A stretch of DNA of 6,125 nt from positions 1-6,125 of the forward strand of contig DASRPK010000267.1 in the NCBI GenBank assembly GCA_035646395.1, given 5' to 3'. Below the pieces are notes generated by a model. The model was not told the origin of the DNA, did not search any database, and saw only the letters and a program-made list of their open reading frames with translations. The position numbers were made by a program, and so were the translations under genes. This document shows, one piece after another, positions 1 to 6,125 of this stretch (its first letter is position 1; each line of letters begins with the position of its first letter). Origin of the DNA: JABWBJ01 sp035646395. Lineage in GTDB: Bacteria; Gemmatimonadota; Gemmatimonadetes; Gemmatimonadales; Gemmatimonadaceae.

Positions 1-161
1 TCGGGCTTCCCGACCACCTCGCCCGTTGTAACCGTCTTGTTGGCATCCTTCACCTGCCCCGGCTTGTTGTAGTCGGCGCACATCTCGCCTTGGGCCATGG
101 CTGGCACCGCTGCCGCCACGAGCAGCGTCAGGGCCAACGAAGCAGAACGTATTGCACTCAT
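1..161 (-). CDS. Secreted protein of unknown function, N-terminal part only
   Basis: An ATG at 161-159 opens a frame that stays open for 53 codons and runs off the left edge, so only the N-terminus is visible. It starts MSAIRSASLA and has a short basic n-region (Arg5), a hydrophobic core at about residues 8-21 (LALTLLVAAAVP) and an AMA|QG site that fits signal peptidase I cleavage after residue 23. The predicted mature part is polar, with Cys28 and a Lys/Asn/Thr-rich stretch (YNKPGQVKDANKT). Cys28 is not in a lipobox, so a lipoprotein is unlikely. The start is supported by a GAGGAG Shine-Dalgarno 7 nt upstream. Export to the periplasm or outside is inferred from the signal peptide. I do not recognise the family, and the visible part is too short to assign a function. 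It lies 55 nt downstream of larC on the same strand, so it could be the next operon member or a separate unit. Confidence 0.72.
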   Translation of the reverse strand, partial: MSAIRSASLALTLLVAAAVPAMAQGEMCADYNKPGQVKDANKTVTTGEVVGKP

Positions 162-168
162 TATCGAT

Positions 169-174
169 CTCCTC
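169..174 (-). promoter_or_regulatory. Strong Shine-Dalgarno for the secreted protein gene
   Basis: The minus strand reads GAGGAG here, followed by 7 nt and then the ATG at 161-159. This is close to ideal complementarity and spacing to the 16S rRNA 3' end. It is the main reason to accept the truncated left-edge gene and its start. Confidence 0.75.
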
Positions 175-180
175 ACGATG

Positions 181-199
181 AAACCGCGCCGGTGCGCGG
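181..199 (-). terminator. Possible weak terminator or attenuator hairpin after larC
   Basis: On the minus strand CCGCGC, the loop ACCG and GCGCGG form a perfect 6-bp all-G/C stem, followed directly by TTT and then CATCG. It begins 17 nt past the larC stop codon and ends just before the Shine-Dalgarno of the secreted gene. The T-tract is only three bases, so it falls short of a classical intrinsic terminator. It could partly end larC transcription, protect the 3' end, or structure the leader of the next gene. An alternative is chance pairing in GC-rich DNA. Confidence 0.35.
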
Positions 200-216
200 G
201 GTTGGTACCCTCGGCG

Positions 217-1383
217 TTACTCTTGCTCCGCCGCGGCAAGCGCCAGTGAAGTGACGTCGCCAAGCGACCGGCCGGTCGCCCGTGACACCACCTGAACATC
301 TTCGTACTCAGGCTTTCCACGCTGGCCGCCGCCAGGCAGGGTCGCCACCTTCACGCGCACGGAGTGGCCTAACACATCCACCGTGCGCTGTTCGCGGCGC
401 AATGCACGCCGCTCCACGACGGTCCGTCGAACACCGAGCGTCGTCGTAGCCGCAAATAACTCCTCTTCCAGCCTGCGAGCCAGCGCAGGCCTGGTCAGTA
501 CCTCGAGCCGCACTCCCATCCGACCTTTCTTCATCTGCACCGCGGTAGTGGTCACATCGAGTGCGCCTAACTCGCGCAATCGTTCCGATGCATTGGCCAC
601 ATGTTCGGCCGACATGTCATCGAGGTCCGTGGCCAACCACTCGAGATACTCAACGTCACCGCCCACATCAGCGCTCTCCGCCAACACGATGCGCAACGCG
701 TTCGGCCGGTTCTGAAACTGCTTTGTCCCCGCTCCATACCCGGAGCGCAGTGGTACGTGCGCTGGGGGAGCGCCCAGGGACAACACGCGTACCAGCGCCG
801 CCCCCGTCGGCGTCACCAGTTCGCCGGATCCTTCCGGGCCTGGGCGCACGGCCTGGCCTTCCAGGAGCCGAAGAGTCGCGGGCGCCGGAACGGGTAGCAC
901 GCCATGAGCCGTGTTGACGGAACCGTCTCCCAAGGCAATCACGCCACAGTAAACGCGTGAGACACCGAGTTCGCTTAATCCCCAGATCGCCCCAACCACG
1001 TCGAGGATCGCATCGACCGCGCCCACCTCGTGCAGGTGCACCCGGTCGACGGTCGTGCCATGCATTTCAGCCTCTACCTCGGCGATTGCCGTAAAAGCTG
1101 AGTCCGCCTTTTCCTTAACCGCCGCAGGCGCGTCGGACCTCGAGACAATCTCACGGATGTGCTTGAGGTGACGCCCGTGCGGCTGTGGCGGGATGTCAAA
1201 ATCAACCTTCATGCACGCGATTCCCGCTCGCATGACCGAGTCGACTCGAACCCCAATTCCCTCCAGTCCCAGGCGTTCAGGCAGCGCCTGAAGCCACTCC
1301 GGCTCCAGACCGACGCCCACAAGAGCGCCTAAGGTCATGTCGCCGGAAATACCGGAAAACGGGTCGAGAATCGCGATAGTCAC
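217..1383 (-). CDS. larC: LarC, nickel-pincer cofactor nickel insertion enzyme
   Basis: This encodes a 388-residue LarC (formerly DUF111). By family knowledge it is the CTP-dependent cyclometallase that inserts nickel into pyridinium-3,5-bisthiocarboxylic acid mononucleotide. This is the last step of the cofactor made by LarB, LarE and LarC for lactate racemase and its relatives. Family blocks are visible in order: DPFSGISGDM (7-16), HLHEVGAVDAILDVVG (116-131), TAHGVLPVPAPAT (158-170), ELVTPTGAAL (188-197), TDLDDMSAEH (252-261), QMKKGRMGVRLE (283-294) and KPEYEDV (357-363). The length matches single-chain LarC, and the lactobacillus-style LarC1/LarC2 frameshift is absent. The GTG at 1383 is chosen because the family N-terminus (TIAILDPF) begins there; an in-frame extension to 1830 runs through the upstream gene and has no family match. 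It ends in TAA. No strong Shine-Dalgarno is seen, only CAGG close to the GTG. No larB, larE or larA lies in the window. Confidence 0.93.
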   Translation of the reverse strand: MTIAILDPFSGISGDMTLGALVGVGLEPEWLQALPERLGLEGIGVRVDSVMRAGIACMKVDFDIPPQPHGRHLKHIREIVSRSDAPAAVKEKADSAFTAIAEVEAEMHGTTVDRVHLHEVGAVDAILDVVGAIWGLSELGVSRVYCGVIALGDGSVNTAHGVLPVPAPATLRLLEGQAVRPGPEGSGELVTPTGAALVRVLSLGAPPAHVPLRSGYGAGTKQFQNRPNALRIVLAESADVGGDVEYLEWLATDLDDMSAEHVANASERLRELGALDVTTTAVQMKKGRMGVRLEVLTRPALARRLEEELFAATTTLGVRRTVVERRALRREQRTVDVLGHSVRVKVATLPGGGQRGKPEYEDVQVVSRATGRSLGDVTSLALAAAEQE

Positions 1384-1392
1384 GGGCCTGAA

Positions 1393-1421
1393 ATTACACG
1401 CCCCGAACGGTTGGGTGCCAG
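1393..1421 (-). promoter_or_regulatory. Candidate promoter for larC, possibly near-leaderless
   Basis: In the 53-nt gap between the threonine synthase gene and larC, the minus strand has CTGGCA (1421-1416), a 17-nt spacer and TGTAAT (1398-1393). These match the -35 consensus at 4 of 6 and the -10 consensus at 5 of 6. The -10 box ends only 9 nt before the GTG, so a start site about 7 nt downstream would give a transcript with almost no leader. This would fit the lack of a good Shine-Dalgarno. It is a pattern match only, and readthrough from the upstream operon is equally possible. Confidence 0.3.
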
Positions 1422-1436
1422 CGGATAGTGTTCTGG

Positions 1437-2576
1437 CTACGAGCGATACGACGCTCCACTTCCCGTGTTGTAGAGGACCACCTGACACGCCGGGTCCAGT
1501 CGTCCCTGGACCACGAGGTCGATCAGCACGGCGAGACCACACCCACCCTCGGGAGCTGCATCGATTCCGGTCAGTGAGGCGATCATTTTCGTGGCTGCGA
1601 CTATCGCCTCTTCTGAAGCAGATGCGGCTTCTCCCGAGGTCTCTCGGATCGCGCGAAGCACGAGGCGATCGCCGAGAGGCCCGGGTACGCGAAGACCGGC
1701 GGCGTGCGTCTGCGGATTGGGCCACGGTGTGGCGCGATCCAGGCCTTCGCGATGTGCCTTCACGATCGGTGCGCACCCGTCCGCCTGGGCGACCACGATT
1801 CGCGGCGACTTGTCCGTGATCCAGCCCCACGCGCGCATTTCATCGAATGCCTTCCAGATCCCGATCACACCTTCGCCTCCGCCAGTCGGGTAGACCACGG
1901 CATCAGGCAGGCGCCAGTCCAGTTGCTCCGCGAGTTCGAGACCGAGCGTCTTGTTCCCTTCGACACGATATGGTTCACGCAACGTCGCGACGTTGAAGTA
2001 GCCGCTCTCTTTCGCGAACTCCACCGCGCGCTTCCCTGCATCGCCGATGTGACCATCGATGGTCACGAGTTCGACTCCCATCGCGCGGATCGTATCGAGA
2101 ATCGGTCGCGGTGTGGTGGCCGGCGCATACACGCGCACGGGAACACCGGCGGCGGCGCCGTACGCCGCGAGCGCGGCCCCGGCATTGCCGGCCGTGGGCA
2201 CGACGAGACCCTTCACCCCCCGGGCTCTCGCGCGCGTGACGGCCGCCGCAAGCCCTCGCGCCTTGAACGACGCCGTCGGGTTCACCCCTTCATCCTTCAC
2301 CCACAGCCGTCGCACGCCGGCGTGCCGCGCCAGCGCCGGCGACTCGATGAGGGGGGTCATGCCTTCGCCAAGACAGACCGGAGCCTCGTCTTCGCCTAAC
2401 GGCAATGCCGCGGCGTACCGCCAGAGATCCCATCGGGCGAGGATCCGGTCGCGGGATGGCGGCGACGACGTGAAGCGGACGAGGAACGGCTGGCCACAGT
2501 CGGCGCACAGGCCAACGCCGGCATCCTGGGGCTCTTCGCGGCCACAGGATGAGCAGGTCAGGATCCAGGTGGTCAC
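1437..2576 (-). CDS. thrC: Threonine synthase-family PLP enzyme
   Basis: This is a 379-residue fold-type II PLP enzyme. Threonine synthase converts O-phosphohomoserine and water to threonine and phosphate in the cytoplasm. An N-terminal zinc ribbon is visible: CSSC (Cys8, Cys11) and CADC (Cys24, Cys27). The PLP-binding lysine is Lys105 in NPTASFKARG, Asn131 lies in TAGNAG, and the cofactor phosphate loop is PTGGGEGVIGIWKAF (230-244), the pattern of threonine synthases rather than of threonine dehydratases. NTGSG (370-374) lies near the C-terminus. The usual SFKDRG is SFKARG here, so a ThrC-like paralogue with another substrate cannot be excluded. I am confident of the family and less so of the exact reaction. 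The GTG start overlaps the uvrC stop by 4 nt (GTGA) and has no clear Shine-Dalgarno, which points to translational coupling. It ends in TAG, 53 nt before larC. Confidence 0.85.
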   Translation of the reverse strand: MTTWILTCSSCGREEPQDAGVGLCADCGQPFLVRFTSSPPSRDRILARWDLWRYAAALPLGEDEAPVCLGEGMTPLIESPALARHAGVRRLWVKDEGVNPTASFKARGLAAAVTRARARGVKGLVVPTAGNAGAALAAYGAAAGVPVRVYAPATTPRPILDTIRAMGVELVTIDGHIGDAGKRAVEFAKESGYFNVATLREPYRVEGNKTLGLELAEQLDWRLPDAVVYPTGGGEGVIGIWKAFDEMRAWGWITDKSPRIVVAQADGCAPIVKAHREGLDRATPWPNPQTHAAGLRVPGPLGDRLVLRAIRETSGEAASASEEAIVAATKMIASLTGIDAAPEGGCGLAVLIDLVVQGRLDPACQVVLYNTGSGASYRS

Positions 2577-4468
2577 AGGTCGGGAGTCGGGTTGTCGTTA
2601 GGTCCGCTGACGGCGACCGGGTCGGCGACGGCGGGAGTGGGAGGCGTCACTGGAACCGGTGTGTCCTCCCGCAATGCATCGAGCAATCTGGTGGCGCTCG
2701 CAATCGAAAACCCGGGCAGCTCCGCGATGGCCCCGGGAGTGGCGGCCCGGACGCCTTCGAGCGAACCGAACGCGGTCAGTAACGCCCGGCGTCGTTTCGG
2801 TCCAATCCCTGGTAGTTCGAGGAGTTGCGATGTCACGGTGCGTGCGGCCCGGCGTGTCCGGTTGAACGTGATCGCAAACCGATGGGCTTCGTCACGCGCC
2901 TGCTGGAGCAGACGGAGCGCCGTCGACCGCCGCGGAAGTCGCAGCGACTCCAACCGGCCGGGAATAAAGACCTCCTCGTCCTTCTTCGCGAGGCTGATCA
3001 GCGGCAATTCGAGTGGAAGATCGGCGAGGGCCGACTGCGCCGCCGACAGCTGGCCGCGTCCGCCGTCCACGACGACGAGATCGGGAAGCGGTTTTTCCTC
3101 CTCGATCCGACGCCTGAAGTAGCGGCTGACCACCTCACGCATAGATGCGAAATCGTCCGCTCCTTCCACTGTCTTGATGCGGAACTTCCGGTACTCGCCG
3201 CGTCGCGGCCGCCCGTTCTCGAACCAGACGCACGAGGCGACCGTATCGACGCCGTGGTTCGTCGAGATGTCGAAGCAGACCAGGCTGCGTGGCACTCGCG
3301 TCAGCCCAAGCTCGCGCTGCAGCTCGTAGACGGGATTCGTGGCGCGTTCCTCGGCTTCCGACGACGCCAGCTTGAACTCCTCGAGCAGGTGGCGTGCATT
3401 TTGTTCCGCGAGATCCAGCAACTCACGACGGGGGCCGCGCTGTGGAATCCGGATTTTCGTGCCCGTGAGGGATTCTTCGAGCAGCGGTCGATCGTCGAAG
3501 TCGAGTGGAATGAGCAGCTCGGGCGCGCGATCACTCGTTATGTGGTAGGGACCGGCCAGGAACGCGGCGAGGATCGCGCCGTCGGTCTCACCCTCCACGT
3601 GCTCGAGGAATCGCTGGTCCCGCGCCAGCAACTTCCCTCCACGGATGCGGAGCACCACAACGCAGGCATCATCCCCGTCGCGGGCGAAGCCCACCACGTC
3701 CTGGTCACCACCTTCGACGCGCAGGACGACGGTGGGCTCCTCCATCTGCTCGAGGTGCCGCAGCGCGTCGCGCAGTTCGGCCGCGCGCTCATAGTCCATT
3801 GCATCGGACGCCGCCTGCATCCGCTGCTTGACCCGCCGGATCACCTCCGCGGTCCTTCCCTCGAGGAACAACAGGACTTCGTCGATCATCGATCGGTACG
3901 ACACCGCCGTCTGCAGGCCCACACAGGGCGCCAGGCACCGCCCGATGTGATAATCGAGGCACGGGCGTTCCGGCGCATCGTCAGGCAGGTCGTAGTGGCA
4001 CGATCGCACGGTGAAGATGCGATTCACGACGTTCAACGCCCGTCGCATCGCTCCCACATCGGTGTACGGCCCGAAGTACCGGGAGCCGTCATCGATCCAG
4101 CGCCGGGTGACGATCACGCGGGGAAACGTCTCGGCGACCGTCACCTTGATGTACGGATAGGACTTGTCGTCCCTGAGCTGGATGTTGAAGCGGGGCCGAT
4201 GCTCCTTGATCAGCGTGTTCTCGAGGATCAGCGCGTGCGCCTCGTCAGGCACGACGATCGTGTCCACGTCCTCGATGAGGCGTACCAGTGCCTGCGTCTT
4301 GACGCTTTCCGCCAGGTCAGAGGCGAAGTAGCTCCGGACGCGAGACCGGAGGCGTTTCGCCTTCCCGACGTACAGCACCTTCCCTTCGGCGTCCTTCCAC
4401 AGATAGACACCCGGAGTCTCGGGCAGGTGCGGCACCTTGGCCAGCACGCGGCTCGGCGCCTGGCGCAC
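2573..4468 (-). CDS. uvrC: UvrC, excinuclease ABC subunit C
   Basis: This is a 631-residue UvrC, which makes the 3' and 5' incisions beside a DNA lesion held by UvrB during nucleotide excision repair. The GIY-YIG domain is at about 18-95: GVY (20-22), YVG (33-35), Arg43 aligning with the catalytic Arg42 of E. coli, and Glu83 in LEN. Four cysteines (157, 170, 178, 182) match the spacing of the E. coli Fe-S cluster ligands. The UvrB-interacting UVR segment is at about 213-242 (AMDYERAAELRD). The RNase H-like 5' nuclease has CFDIS (Asp400), Asp438/439, VVVDGG (Asp468) and RDEAH (His529), matching E. coli Asp399, Asp438, Asp466 and His538. Helix-hairpin-helix motifs are at about 548-600 (LPGIGPKRR, then LPGFS). 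The last 30 or so residues are a Pro-rich tail. The GTG start at 4468 has an excellent Shine-Dalgarno 8 nt upstream; frame open further upstream lies inside murJ and shows no UvrC similarity. Confidence 0.97.
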   Translation of the reverse strand: MRQAPSRVLAKVPHLPETPGVYLWKDAEGKVLYVGKAKRLRSRVRSYFASDLAESVKTQALVRLIEDVDTIVVPDEAHALILENTLIKEHRPRFNIQLRDDKSYPYIKVTVAETFPRVIVTRRWIDDGSRYFGPYTDVGAMRRALNVVNRIFTVRSCHYDLPDDAPERPCLDYHIGRCLAPCVGLQTAVSYRSMIDEVLLFLEGRTAEVIRRVKQRMQAASDAMDYERAAELRDALRHLEQMEEPTVVLRVEGGDQDVVGFARDGDDACVVVLRIRGGKLLARDQRFLEHVEGETDGAILAAFLAGPYHITSDRAPELLIPLDFDDRPLLEESLTGTKIRIPQRGPRRELLDLAEQNARHLLEEFKLASSEAEERATNPVYELQRELGLTRVPRSLVCFDISTNHGVDTVASCVWFENGRPRRGEYRKFRIKTVEGADDFASMREVVSRYFRRRIEEEKPLPDLVVVDGGRGQLSAAQSALADLPLELPLISLAKKDEEVFIPGRLESLRLPRRSTALRLLQQARDEAHRFAITFNRTRRAARTVTSQLLELPGIGPKRRRALLTAFGSLEGVRAATPGAIAELPGFSIASATRLLDALREDTPVPVTPPTPAVADPVAVSGPNDNPTPDL

Positions 4469-4470
4469 GC

Positions 4471-6096
4471 CTAACGCCTCCTCCGCCGGAATACGCGCTG
4501 ATGCAACGCGACTGCCTCGGGAATCGCCGCCTTCCAGGTCACCAGCCAGTACGTCATGCCATAGATACCCAGCACGAGGCCGGTTCGTACCAGCATCGGC
4601 GCGTCGGCGTTGACCCAGCGCGCGCCCCATGCCAGCGCGGCGGCCAGCAGTGCGGCGCCCCAGAGCACGAGCCGGACACGAGGGTCGAGGTCGACCGGGC
4701 CCAGTCGTCGCCTGAGGGCATTGCGGAGCAGCGCAAATTCCACCCAACCGGCCAGCCCAGCGGCGATCGTTATGCCGGCCACACCCCACTTCGGATCGAT
4801 GCCGAGCACTCGCGGACCGAACACCGCGAACGTCGCGCCGAGGGTGACGGAGATAGCCACACGAAGCAACGCGAACCGCATCGGCGTGCGGGTGTCGTGA
4901 AGGGCGTAGAAGGCCGAGGAGTACAAACGGCCGAGCGTGGTCGCGACCAGCCCGACCGCGGCCCCTGCCAACACCCCCCACACCCAGCGTGCTTCCGCGA
5001 GCCCGAACCGGCCGCCGCCATACACCAGTTCCGCTATTTGGTCGCCGAGCGCTACGAATGCGACGGCGGAGGGAATGACAAAAAACGCAATGCGTCGCAG
5101 CCCTTCTAACATCCGGGATCGCAGTCTGGCGGCAATTTCCTTTTCGTGCCCCACAAGGCTGGCCATGGCCGGCAATTCGGCGGCCGAGACGGCCATCCCG
5201 AACAGGCTGACCGGAAGTCCGTAAAGCAACTGGGCGTAATTGAGCGTGACCTGCGCACCAGTCCCCAGGATCGGTAACGACGCGATCATCGTGTCGATGA
5301 ATCCGCTCAACTGCGTCACACCGCGACCGAGAAACACCGGCACGAAGTTTCGGACAACTGTGCTGATGTGCGCGCGATGGCGTTGCCAGCCCCAGCGGAA
5401 CTGCCCGAGCACTGACATCACGCCCGGCCATTGCACAGCGAGTTGCAGAAAACATCCGGCCACCGAACCCCAGGCCAGCCAATACACGAGCGTACTCTGG
5501 TCCGTCCGTCCCCCGAAATAGAGCAAGGTGCCGATCATCGCCACATTCCAGAACGCGGCCGATGCGTAGGCGAGGAAGAATCGCCCGTGTGCGTTCAGCA
5601 CGCCGAGGCACCACGCGGAAATCACGAGCAGACCTGCGCCCGGGAACAGGATGCGCACCAGTCGCGTGGTCAGCGCGAGCTTCTCGCCGGAGTACCCGAC
5701 GGTGAAGAGGGCCGTGATCTGCGGCGCGAACAGGACGCCGAGCATAACGATGATCGCCGTGACGAGCGTCAACAGGGCGAGCACCGCACTGGCCAGCTCC
5801 TGCCGTCCCTCGTGTTCCCCGCGCGTCTTGAGGCCCGAGTACACGGGAATCATCGACGCGGACAACACGCCCTCGCCGAGCAGGTTTTGCAGCATGTTCG
5901 GGATCCTGAACGCGGCCGCGAACGCGTCGGCGGCGTCCGACGTTCCGAGAAAAAACGCGAAGACGCGCTGCCTGACGAGTCCCAGCAGCCGGCTGATGGC
6001 GATGCCCGCCCCTACGAGCGACGCGGCCCGGCCACCGGACATTCCCTGGGGAGGGATCGGCGGACCCGCGCCATCCGGCGGCGTTTCCGCGGTCAC
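4471..6096 (-). CDS. murJ: MurJ/MviN-type lipid II flippase
   Basis: This is a 541-residue polytopic inner-membrane protein of the MurJ (MVF) family, which flips lipid II across the membrane for peptidoglycan synthesis. The N-terminal signature is clear: SRLLGLVRQ (35-43), TSDAADAFAAAFRIPN (52-67) and GEGVLSASMIPVY (74-86). A later block is YAQLLYGLPVSLFGMAVSA (287-305). Many hydrophobic segments span about residues 24-525, consistent with the roughly 14-helix fold. Arg36, Arg42, Asp57 and Glu75 align with E. coli Arg18, Arg24, Asp39 and Glu57, but several other cavity residues differ (see findings). The GTG at 6096 gives the longest frame, with an 18-residue Pro/Gly-rich lead and no Shine-Dalgarno. 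An ATG at 6042 (Met19, giving 523 aa) lies just before the first helix and is a real alternative. The C-terminus is five arginines. uvrC follows after 2 nt. Confidence 0.92.
   Translation of the reverse strand: MTAETPPDGAGPPIPPQGMSGGRAASLVGAGIAISRLLGLVRQRVFAFFLGTSDAADAFAAAFRIPNMLQNLLGEGVLSASMIPVYSGLKTRGEHEGRQELASAVLALLTLVTAIIVMLGVLFAPQITALFTVGYSGEKLALTTRLVRILFPGAGLLVISAWCLGVLNAHGRFFLAYASAAFWNVAMIGTLLYFGGRTDQSTLVYWLAWGSVAGCFLQLAVQWPGVMSVLGQFRWGWQRHRAHISTVVRNFVPVFLGRGVTQLSGFIDTMIASLPILGTGAQVTLNYAQLLYGLPVSLFGMAVSAAELPAMASLVGHEKEIAARLRSRMLEGLRRIAFFVIPSAVAFVALGDQIAELVYGGGRFGLAEARWVWGVLAGAAVGLVATTLGRLYSSAFYALHDTRTPMRFALLRVAISVTLGATFAVFGPRVLGIDPKWGVAGITIAAGLAGWVEFALLRNALRRRLGPVDLDPRVRLVLWGAALLAAALAWGARWVNADAPMLVRTGLVLGIYGMTYWLVTWKAAIPEAVALHQRVFRRRRR
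4477..4484 (-). promoter_or_regulatory. Shine-Dalgarno of uvrC inside the murJ 3' end
   Basis: The minus strand reads GGAGGAGG, 8 nt before the uvrC GTG at 4468. It lies within the last Arg codons of murJ (CGG AGG AGG), so the same bases encode the MurJ tail and recruit ribosomes for uvrC. It settles the uvrC start and supports co-translation of the pair. Confidence 0.85.
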
Positions 6097-6125
6097 AACG
6101 CGATGGCGGGCGCGGGCGCTGAAGC

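Noticed and set aside
1276..1292. Perfect 7-bp inverted repeat TTCAGGC/GCCTGAA with a 3-nt loop
   Set aside because: It lies inside larC codons (LQALPERL), has no T-tract, and is explained by the coding sequence; most likely chance.
1384..1830. In-frame upstream extension of larC by 149 codons
   Set aside because: It overlaps the threonine synthase coding region, is Arg/Ser-rich, and LarC homologues begin at the DPFSGISGDM block just after the chosen GTG.
1704..2399. Plus-strand open frame (231 codons) opposite the threonine synthase gene
   Set aside because: It is antisense to a well-supported gene, with a composition typical of GC-rich shadow frames and no motif.
2825..4474. Long plus-strand open frame (549 codons) opposite uvrC
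   Set aside because: It is fully antisense to a strongly conserved gene, has no family motif, and such frames are expected opposite GC-rich coding DNA.
4469..5614. In-frame upstream extension of uvrC by 382 codons
   Set aside because: It lies within murJ in another frame, is Arg-rich with no recognisable domain, and the GTG at 4468 has an ideal Shine-Dalgarno and gives normal UvrC length.
1..6125. Search for defence systems, mobile elements, CRISPR repeats, tRNA or rRNA genes, phage genes
   Set aside because: No direct-repeat arrays, terminal inverted repeats, transposase motifs or RNA gene signatures were seen; the window is almost fully accounted for by four housekeeping or metabolic genes and one partial gene.

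Overview
The window reads as ordinary chromosomal DNA from a high-GC (roughly two-thirds G+C by eye) Gram-negative-type bacterium. Every gene I can support lies on the minus strand, so genes run from right to left. The divergent MurJ type, a GC-rich genome that uses GTG starts, and a Sec-secreted small protein would fit Gemmatimonadota or a similar soil phylum. That placement is an inference from general impression and was not tested.

From right to left the layout is: murJ (lipid II flippase, 6096-4471), uvrC (excinuclease subunit, 4468-2573), a threonine synthase-family PLP enzyme (2576-1437), larC (nickel-pincer cofactor nickel chelatase, 1383-217), and the first 53 codons of a secreted protein (161 to the left edge). 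The first three are packed as one transcription unit. murJ and uvrC are separated by 2 nt, with the uvrC Shine-Dalgarno inside the last murJ codons. uvrC and the threonine synthase gene overlap by 4 nt (GTGA). larC follows after a 53-nt gap that may carry its own promoter. The secreted gene follows after a 55-nt gap with a small hairpin and a strong Shine-Dalgarno.

The products do not form one pathway: cell-wall precursor export, nucleotide excision repair, amino-acid biosynthesis and Ni-cofactor assembly. The cluster looks like a housekeeping operon. I see no mobile element, CRISPR array, tRNA, rRNA, phage or defence gene, and no stretch over 300 bases lacks a gene. The points most worth a second look are the MurJ with several non-conserved cavity residues, the larC with no other lar gene in view, and the possible near-leaderless promoter in front of larC.
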